Notes under the pieces: model-generated
Told to the model about the DNA's origin: nothing
The model's input: the letters and a program-made list of their open reading frames with translations, nothing else
Databases searched by the model: none
Translations under genes and position numbers: made by a program
Shown: piece by piece, positions 34,085 to 64,000 of the stretch
Layout: every line of letters starts with the position of its first letter
Numbering within the stretch: the first letter of the stretch is position 1
Origin: Atrina japonica
Taxonomy: Eukaryota; Mollusca; Bivalvia; Pterioida; Pinnidae
Assembly: GCA_030159075.1 (NCBI GenBank)
Contig: BROG01000078.1
Location: 897,501 to 961,500, forward strand
Length of the DNA: 64,000 bases
Direction: 5' to 3'

Positions 34085-37000
34085 CTGTAAAAGAAAATAC
34101 TAGTAAATTCAAAATTCAAACGATATACATATATAATGAATACATTATTTTATTTTAGTACATTACGTCTTGTTAACTTCCCAGGTTTTGATTTGTTAAA
34201 TATATGCTGTCTATTCAGCATAGAATTCATATATTCTTGACAACGGGTGACTATACCTGAGAACAGGCACTGTACCTTCCCGTATATACCGTATACAGTA
34301 TTATAAGAGTTATTCCCCTTTCCGAGATGGTGTTCACTTGACAACAAAACAAGACTGCGAGTGCTGCAGACGTACAGCCAGTACTGGGCGATAAAACGTT
34401 CCTAACATCGTCATGCCAATCATCAATAAAAATCTTTGAAGATATTTTGGTTTAACTTTCAGAATGAAAGCAAAATTATGACACGTGATGTTCTAAACCT
34501 ATTATGACCCTTTCTCTTGTGAACCCGTACTCTAGTAGTGTGTCTTGGACAAGGGGACTATACCTCTCCAGACAACACTATAGGAAAACAGTTCCCTCGG
34601 GAAAGGGCCATAGATTAGTATTTTCAAATGCTTCACTAGAATAAACGCACGTACGGTTTTAACAAACAGGGTGGGTACAAATCAAAAATAAAGACGACAA
34701 TTATAAAGTTTGCAACTGCAGTAAAAGTCACAGCACAACCGAGGTATTGCAGCGTTGGTTTCAAACAAATTAATGAGCGGTGCCAGTGGTATAAAAGGTC
34801 TATGGTTTATCTTACTATTGACACATGTAAAAACTGAAGAATTACAAATGGACGTTAAAAAATCAAGTTCATAAGAATTCAACAAATGGCCTCAACATGA
34901 AGAACAATTACGAATCCCAAACGGGATGGGATCGGTTATCCCTGAAGAAGTCACCGTCTTCTGTTAGCATGCAACACCCGTCGCAAATGTTCCATAGAAA
35001 CCTCGGGAGTCCGATGAAAAGGTCAAGCTCGTTGAAAAGGTCATCAGTTAGTTAGGAGTCACTGTTTATGGTTATGCTCCAGAATACCATGTAAGAAATG
35101 GGGACTTCATATTGTTTAACAAGATCCCCATATCGACCACAAAACTTCCTCAGTAACGATTTCAAGCTTTCAGTGTTAATCTAGATAAGAATCAGATGTG
35201 CTGCTTTCTGTCGTCAAGTACAACAAAATAATCTGGCCGAGGTAAGTCTGAAATTCTTGACTATTGATAGACCGGACATCATCGATGTAACTGTAAGTAA
35301 AATTGAATTGAGCTGTTAACTGTTTCTCTCCCGTGGATATCAAAGTATTAGTCCGCTTAATGCAAATACAAAAAAAAAATAGATGTTAGCCAGGTGAGGG
35401 GCACAATTGGTACCCATTGGAATGACAATTGTCTACACAAAAACCTTGAAGATGCTGTCCACTAGAAACTCCAACATCTTGATGATATCGTCTTCAGTGT
35501 ACTTGTTATTGTAATTTGAGATTCTTTCACAAAATGTTATTCTTCATTCCCTAAAACTAAATATTTACATCTGCGATTTTCTTTTGTTGTATACAAAGGA
35601 GTATGTTTATAATAGAAGACCTTGCTTAATATGTCAAAGCAGTTTGGTGAGTAAAATGAATAAAGGCTTTATGGAGCACCTAGATGGCCTCGCAATGAAT
35701 CGGTATTTAAAAGGGATTTTTGTGCATCTTCAGAATTCAATAAATGTATGGCAGTTCAAGCTCGGCGTTATTGTCTGATTTACATAAGGTGGTGGGGCGG
35801 GGTAACCTGTTGGTTAACATACGGATGATTCTACTCTCTTTTTGGTTATGGCAAGCTGCACGGGAAAAATGTTTTATTCCTCACTGGATACTCTCATATG
35901 TATGGTGACAAGTAGGAACAATTACTCTAGTCAGTGTAATTTTAATGTTACGCTTCATTAACTAAAATTTAAACTCGTGCAGGTCAAGAAAGGGTTCAGG
36001 AGATTCCACCCTGTCAGGTTATATGGATTTTACCATACTAGTCTCTATTCAAAACAATGGGAAAAGGATTTTTTGTTATCTTTCATAGTGCCGAAATAAT
36101 ATCTCCTACTGACAAATATGAAGTTGTTAGATGCTTTGTCGGAAGGGACGATGGCTAAAATTTTCGTGGAGACGAGAATGTTCTCTGACAACATCAGGGT
36201 CACAAAAATAGACCTGTGTCTGGTGTTAACAGATTGTTTAAGTCGTCGAATTCCGCGTTTAAGAACACCCCCGATCGACGTACTCGACTCCAAAAGAGTG
36301 GCAAGGTCGATATCCTCTTTCTTTCATAGCCCAACGTATGGCGTACTCTTCACATGCATCCATGATAATGTCAAAGCTCTGTAAACGAGACAGTTTCCCT
36401 ATATTTCGAGCCTTTACGTAAAATATCTCTCAGTTTTTGCTATGTACAAACAAAAGAATATTATTAACCGGTTCGTACAAACAAAAGAATATTATAAACC
36501 GGTTCGTTAATTTTTTTTTTTAATTCCGTTTCCATTGATACAACTTACAAGTACTACAAATATTATAAACATAATACCAAAGTTATAAATGCTCAAGACG
36601 AACATTTCTGTCAATTACACTACATCTGTTGAGCTACAATTTAAAATGTATATGTATTTTATCTAAAGAGAAAGTGGTATCATACAAGGTAAAATAATAA
36701 ATCTCAAAGTATAGCCGAAATCCGTCTAAGAGTAACCACTGTAAAAAGATGACTATCTTAGCTTTAGAAAACTTTGGAACTTAAATGGTTTTATCAGTTC
36801 CAAATATTACTTTAGTATATGGTTATCAGCTGGTACCGAAATACTACAAGCGAACTCCTTTTATGAAATGCTTAGAGCATACATGCGTGTGTGAACCATA
36901 TAAAAGTAAAATATCAGCACAGCATCACAATTTGTTAGCCAAGAGGCTCTCAATGTTTAGTCTAGTAAACTCAAAGGAAATTTGGTGATCAAAATTTATT

Positions 37001-38303
37001 CATTGTTTTATATATTAGTCAAACATTCATTTTGAACGCTAAATGACAGACGACATTTTCAGTCTAGATTAAATTTATATATTAATACATGTATACTTAC
37101 CTTTTCAGTAACTTTGATATCTTTAAGCGAGTCTTTGATGGAATTTAACGAGTAGTTAAAGCGAACACCGTTTCTTTTATTTGTAACATCTTTTAAGGGC
37201 ACAGACTGTCTACAGTTAGGACAATAGATTACGATGTCTGAAAAATTCTGTATACACTTGGCATTCTTAAATGTGTGTTTTCCTATTTCGTTCAAACATC
37301 TGAAACGAAAGGTGAAACAAGGTTAAATTATCATATAATGATTTAGGATAATGACTGATTTAATGTCCACAAAACGTGGATATTAGCCCAATAACAAGAT
37401 AAAGAACTGAAAACCAATCCAATAAAAGCTAGTGGAAAAAAAACGACGATGATGTTGTTGTTGTTGTTGTTGTTGTTGACGACGATGGTGATCCCTTGTG
37501 CCAGTACAGGACATCTCAAGAGTATACCTACAGGAGAGTTGTATGCCATATAAAGCCTAAGGTAAGTATGACTTATTACCGATTAAATGAATATTAAGAA
37601 TAATAAAAATGTAATGACACATAGGCTAATATATCAAATAAGTCAAGTACAATGTATTTAACAATGGATGGGGTGCAGTAAGCCGTAAGGAACCTTTACT
37701 GATTTTAAAATTATGAATACATTATTTATTTTCTGAGACAGGGTTAAGTTCTGGGCGATTTCTTGAAATAAATTTTCCCTTCTCTCGATTATTTTGCACA
37801 GGGCTGAAATTGGCCCACAACAGATACCGATTGGTAGATCTATATTTGGGGGAAAAGACAGCAAAAGTTCAATATTTTATCTGAAACTACTCTGACACAG
37901 AGACATATTAGGCCTACAGTACCTTTAATATCAATAAAATATATTACAATTCTCGAAGTATTTAATAGAAATATCTTGAAAGTAAATGAGACTGGTCAAT
38001 TTGGGTAGGCTACTGTGCCAGTTTGAGTGCTCTTACGAAAGAGTTTAGGTTTAAGGGTTAGCCTATATTTAAGTTTTAGGGTTTGGGTTTGGGTTTTAGG
38101 GTTAGGGTATGAGTTTTTAGAGTTAGGGTTCAAACTAAATTCGGGTCCACTAAAATGAATGACGGCCAAACTTACTTGAAACAGAACGTGTGTCCACAAG
38201 GTAGGATAGTTGGTTCCGTAAAAAATTCCCAACATATGTTACATTTCAGTAAATTGAGAACGTCTGCTCCGATTAGTCCCTCGATGCTATTTTCGTTTGA
38301 CAT
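33515..38303 (-). CDS. RING-finger protein with long polar C-terminus (gene B)
   Basis: Three minus-strand exons (38303-38176, 37299-37101, 34084-33515) splice in frame with phases 2 and 0, giving 298 residues from ATG at 38303. The RING (residues ~21-75) is a complete C3HC4 (CNIC, 11 residues, CGH, TFC, FKC, 24 residues, CPNC), with the same spacing and the same mid-RING intron as gene A. It begins only 20 residues from the start, as in TRIM-like and related E3 ligases. The rest is hydrophilic: a short helix (around DKKLDEMESQFKSILSAF, residues ~123-140) then Ser/Asn-rich sequence likely disordered. There is no membrane segment, unlike gene A. Likely a cytosolic or nuclear E3 ubiquitin ligase of unknown substrate. 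Intron 2 (about 3 kb) contains a Penelope remnant on the same strand. Confidence 0.85.
34890..36420 (-). pseudogene. Penelope-like retroelement remnant in gene B intron
   Basis: On the minus strand, 36384-36045 gives an N-terminal region conserved in these elements ('MDACEEYAIRWAMKE', frame break, 'GGVLKRGIRRLKQSVNTRH', 'AIVPSDKASNNF.FV'). Near 35760-35620 is 'LPYIYWI.KMHKNPFKYRFI' and 'KPLFILLTKLL'. 35410-34900 is the RT C-terminus and 3' part ('CDGC..' side words shared with 21190-21480). Several frameshifts and stops. The hammerhead remnant at 36591-36640 lies just 5' of it in the element's sense. Confidence 0.85.
36548..36880 (-). repeat. Hammerhead-family repeat 5' of Penelope remnant
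   Basis: Shares 'tattataaacataatacca', 'gctcaagacga', 'tttctgtcaatta', 'gtggtatcatacaagg', 'gccgaaatccgtctaagag' and 'gactatcttagctttag' with 58910-59210. It is in the sense expected for a 5' terminal repeat of the adjacent Penelope remnant. Confidence 0.8.
36591..36640 (-). ncRNA. Decayed hammerhead ribozyme, Penelope-associated
   Basis: Stem I arms TTGAGC and GCTCAA and the GTC cleavage triplet remain, but the core reads CAGATGTA instead of CTGATGA and GAAAT instead of GAAAC. Activity is not expected. Confidence 0.55.
37101..37299 (-). CDS. Gene B exon 2: second half of RING
   Basis: Acceptor 'cctttcgtttcag' and donor GTAAGT. Opens KCLNEIGK, contains CPNCRQS, and ends SLKDIKVTEK. 199 bp, phase 2 in and phase 0 out, the same layout as gene A exon 2. 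Confidence 0.88.
37443..37480. repeat. (GTT)n short microsatellite in gene B intron 1
   Basis: About eight GTT triplets flanked by GAT/GAC triplets; the Asn-rich minus frame over it is an artefact. Confidence 0.9.
38045..38133 (+). repeat. Telomere-like G-tract repeat in gene B intron 1
   Basis: The plus strand has five GGG runs in a row separated by TTT, TTT, TTTTA and TTA (about 38089-38106), within looser 'ttagggtt'-type sequence. It fits a G-quadruplex pattern on the template strand of the gene and resembles an eroded interstitial TTAGGG tract. Confidence 0.7.
38176..38303 (-). CDS. Gene B exon 1: first half of RING
   Basis: Starts MSNENSIEG and ends in the codon after CGHTFCF with donor GTAAGT (phase 2). 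No in-frame ATG lies upstream in the open frame. Confidence 0.88.
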
Positions 38304-38470
38304 TGTCTTATATAGACCGAGACGCGCCGAATACCTAAAGGAACAAGTATTTATTAGAAGCACCTTTTCACGACGCGACTAGCAACCGACTTGGACCAAG
38401 ATGCTGTGTTGTTGTTTTTTTCATTGTCGTCAGTTCATTATTGTCCAATGACGTCATCAATTTCCGGGTA
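38304..38470 (-). promoter_or_regulatory. Promoter region of RING gene B
   Basis: A CCAAT word (38445-38449) overlaps a perfect TGACGTCA at 38449-38456, followed by TTTCCGG at 38461-38467. The CRE and ETS-type words are also found upstream of RING gene A. No TATA box is evident. Confidence 0.5.
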
Positions 38471-38671
38471 CGATATCACAAGATTTCCTAAGCATGGAAG
38501 TTCAAAATAAGGGAGATAATTAGTTCAATAAGAGCTACAAAAAGGTACAATTTGAAATATACATTGTATATTTACATGTAGATATAAAAATAGTCTAAAT
38601 TACCGGATAAATTAAAATATTTATTTTACTTATTTATTTATGTACTCATTTATTTAATTGTCTGACTGTAT

Positions 38672-38676
38672 GTTTT

Positions 38677-38707
<31 letters not shown>

Positions 38708-38856
38708 GTTTATTTAATTGTCTGTCTGTCCGTCTATCTATCTATCTATCTATCTATCTGTCTGTCTGTATGTCTGTCCGTCTATCTATCTATCTGTCTG
38801 TCTGTATGTCTGTCCGTCTATCTATCTGTCTGTCTAGCTGTCTATCCGTCTATCTA

Positions 38857-38890
<34 letters not shown>

Positions 38891-39000
38891 CGTCTATCTG
38901 TCTGTCTATCTATTAATCTATCTATCTATCTGTCTAGCTATCTATTTATCTATCTGTCTATCTATCTATCTGTCTGTCTGTCTATCTGTTTGTCTATCTA
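38672..39000. repeat. Interrupted TCTA/TCTG tetranucleotide array
   Basis: Around 80 tetranucleotides, mostly TCTA and TCTG with some TCCG and TCTT variants. Confidence 0.96.
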
Positions 39001-39334
39001 TTGTAAATTCCACTCCTACGATCGAGCACTTTCAGAAGTACTAGTTACAGATCAAATAGACAAACAGAAAGAATAAAAAGGTAAAAACAAATAAAAACAA
39101 CAACAAGGAAAGCAAAAAATAATAACAACAAAACACACGAAGAAACAATGTTGATATAAAATTATCAAATCTTATTTTGCGGAAATATGTATATTTTTAC
39201 CGTCAAACGCTAACAGTTTTATTTTTAATTTATTTATTTATCTGTTTATTTATTTTTACGGCCATATTGCCCCGTATTATCTAGATCCACCACCGAAGAT
39301 AGTTTATCGCTTAATATAAAATACGTCACTCAAC

Positions 39335-39435
<101 letters not shown>

Positions 39436-40047
39436 TGAGATATATAATCACATAAGTGTAAGTCATTTCGGTATATGTACACCGAAAAGAATCTATAAAG
39501 GGATTAGGGAATATTTTGCATAACTTACCTGTTTGGTTATGATATTTTTATTATATTTTTCACTGGTAAATACTTTATAAAAATGTAAACAAGGTTTTCT
39601 AGTGTACGAATTCATTATATTCAAGGTGTGCATGTTATACTAAATATGAAGGTGAAGCAAAGGTAATTTTCATTTTCATGTATTTTTTTTTTCGGGTGAT
39701 GTATGTTTCAGTCTTACTTGTTATATCAATGCGAACGCAAGTTTAGTTAAATTGTTTTTATTTTGAAATGCAAGTGTAAAACTTTTCTTTGACACGCACA
39801 CATACACGCACGCACAATCGCGTACACACAATGACACAGAGATGATAATTGTACATTTTTTTTTACAGCAACATCTTTTCATTTGATGGATATGGGTTAT
39901 GTTTATGTATTCCCTTTGGAGTACGAACCGCTGAGGAGGGGATTGGGTTTATGGTAATCTGAACAAGACATTATTCCACATATATGGATATTTCGCCAGC
40001 TTAATGTAAAGTGCCATAAATTTCCGCAAATTTTAAACTTTTACGTG

Positions 40048-40235
40048 ATACGCCTGTCGTGACACGAGGCCTCAATATTCTTAAAAGTCTCACCCGAAAG
40101 ATGCTTTTTTTTCTCTGCGTATGAAGGGCACTCGGTGAATGAACAAGATATTACCCAGCCCCGAGTTTTGAACCCGGGGCCCGGCCCTCGCTTGCGAGTA
40201 GAACGGTCTACAACTGGACCAAAGCGAGCGGTTTG
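40048..40235 (-). mobile_element. Second tRNA-like SINE family, fragment
   Basis: The minus strand begins with a tRNA-like head ('cgctcgctttggtccagttg' side and a B-box-like 'gggttcaaaactcgggg'), followed by 'tcattcaccgagtgccc' and a line ending 'gacgcctc'-like words ('gtgacacgaggcctcaatat'). It differs from the main SINE. One copy only was recognised. Confidence 0.5.
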
Positions 40236-40534
40236 CAATTTTAAAAACAATGCAATGAGAATATATTTCAGTAAATAGAGACGTTTTATAATAGAAAAAA
40301 ATATATCAATTTTGCTGAAAAAAAAATTAAGATGAATTAGTAAGTACTGGAATTGTCTAGTTAGATGACAGGATCCTGGGAAATTTCATATCCAATGCTC
40401 GATCACGATAGCCTTTCAGGAAAATGGACGTAAAACCAATAACACCACATTTTCAAATTTTGGCCTAGTAAAAATTTCAATTCATTGAGTCCATATATAC
40501 CGTAGCTATTTTGATTTACTGAAAGAGTTTTAAA

Positions 40535-63840
<23,306 letters not shown>

Positions 63841-64000
63841 GTAAGTCGATAATGTATTTTATTTTTGTTTGATATATACGATGGATTTAGCAATACATTT
63901 AGGTTTAGTATTTTAACTACAAACAACAAATGACGTCCTTCCTCTGTACAGCATCGTTTAAATTCCAAACTCCTCAAAAGATAGTCAACGTTTTACAGTG
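63841..64000 (+). other. Start of the next cadherin intron
   Basis: Follows the GTAAGT donor. A weak acceptor-like 'acatttag' near 63900 would read only a dozen codons before a stop in the required frame, so the next exon is probably outside the window. Confidence 0.6.

Larger units (their letters stand above)
34085..37100 (-). other. Gene B intron 2
   Basis: A 3.0 kb intron carrying a Penelope-like remnant (34890-36420) and a hammerhead-family repeat (36548-36880), all in the gene's own orientation. Positions ~36430-36510 contain a short direct duplication ('gtacaaacaaaagaatatta'). 34150-34880 shows nothing recognisable. Confidence 0.7.

Noticed and set aside
63895..63935. Possible next cadherin exon after 'acatttag'
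   Set aside because: In the frame required by the phase-2 donor it meets a stop within about a dozen codons and shows no cadherin motif.

Overview
The window reads as AT-rich, repeat-dense animal nuclear DNA, most likely from a mollusc (bivalve or gastropod). The reasons are long introns with GT-AG splice sites, a giant cadherin-repeat gene, many copies of one tRNA-headed SINE ending in a CAAA-type tail, Penelope-like reverse-transcriptase debris, and long CT, GA, CA, AT and TCTR microsatellites. No bacterial-style operons are present. Most short open frames are fortuitous or lie in repeats.

Four protein-coding genes can be supported. (1) A RING-finger gene on the minus strand (28432 down to 25887, three exons, about 297 aa) has a C-terminal hydrophobic hairpin. 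(2) An apparently intronless plus-strand gene (28547-28999, 150 aa, coiled coil, no recognised family) diverges from gene 1 across a promoter of about 115 bp. (3) A second RING gene on the minus strand (38303 down to 33515, three exons, 298 aa) has the same intron phases and RING spacing as gene 1 but an unrelated, non-membrane C-terminus. (4) A cadherin-repeat gene on the plus strand (40535 to 63840 and beyond) has 11 exons in view. They join in frame into a signal peptide plus about 18 extracellular cadherin repeats (1916 complete codons). Its transmembrane and cytoplasmic parts lie outside the window.

Layout: 1-11.5 kb is gene-free and holds degenerate repeats, a TG minisatellite and a 1.2 kb foldback element. 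A dead non-LTR retrotransposon occupies about 12.0-13.9 kb. SINEs, a 108-bp satellite and Penelope-like fragments fill 14-25 kb. The first RING gene and its divergent partner occupy 25.9-29.0 kb. A second foldback element, MITE-like palindromes and another Penelope remnant occupy 29.5-32.5 kb. The second RING gene (33.5-38.3 kb) carries a minus-strand Penelope remnant in its large second intron. From 40.5 kb to the end is the cadherin gene, whose 6.8 kb first intron contains two minisatellites (31-bp and 49-bp units).

The most notable non-coding signal is a dispersed repeat family carrying type I hammerhead ribozyme cores. Two intact copies lie 356 bp apart in the last visible intron of the cadherin gene. 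One decayed copy lies directly 5' of the Penelope remnant in the second RING gene, which fits published knowledge that Penelope-like elements carry hammerheads in their terminal repeats. All calls come from reading the sequence by eye; no search or folding program was run.
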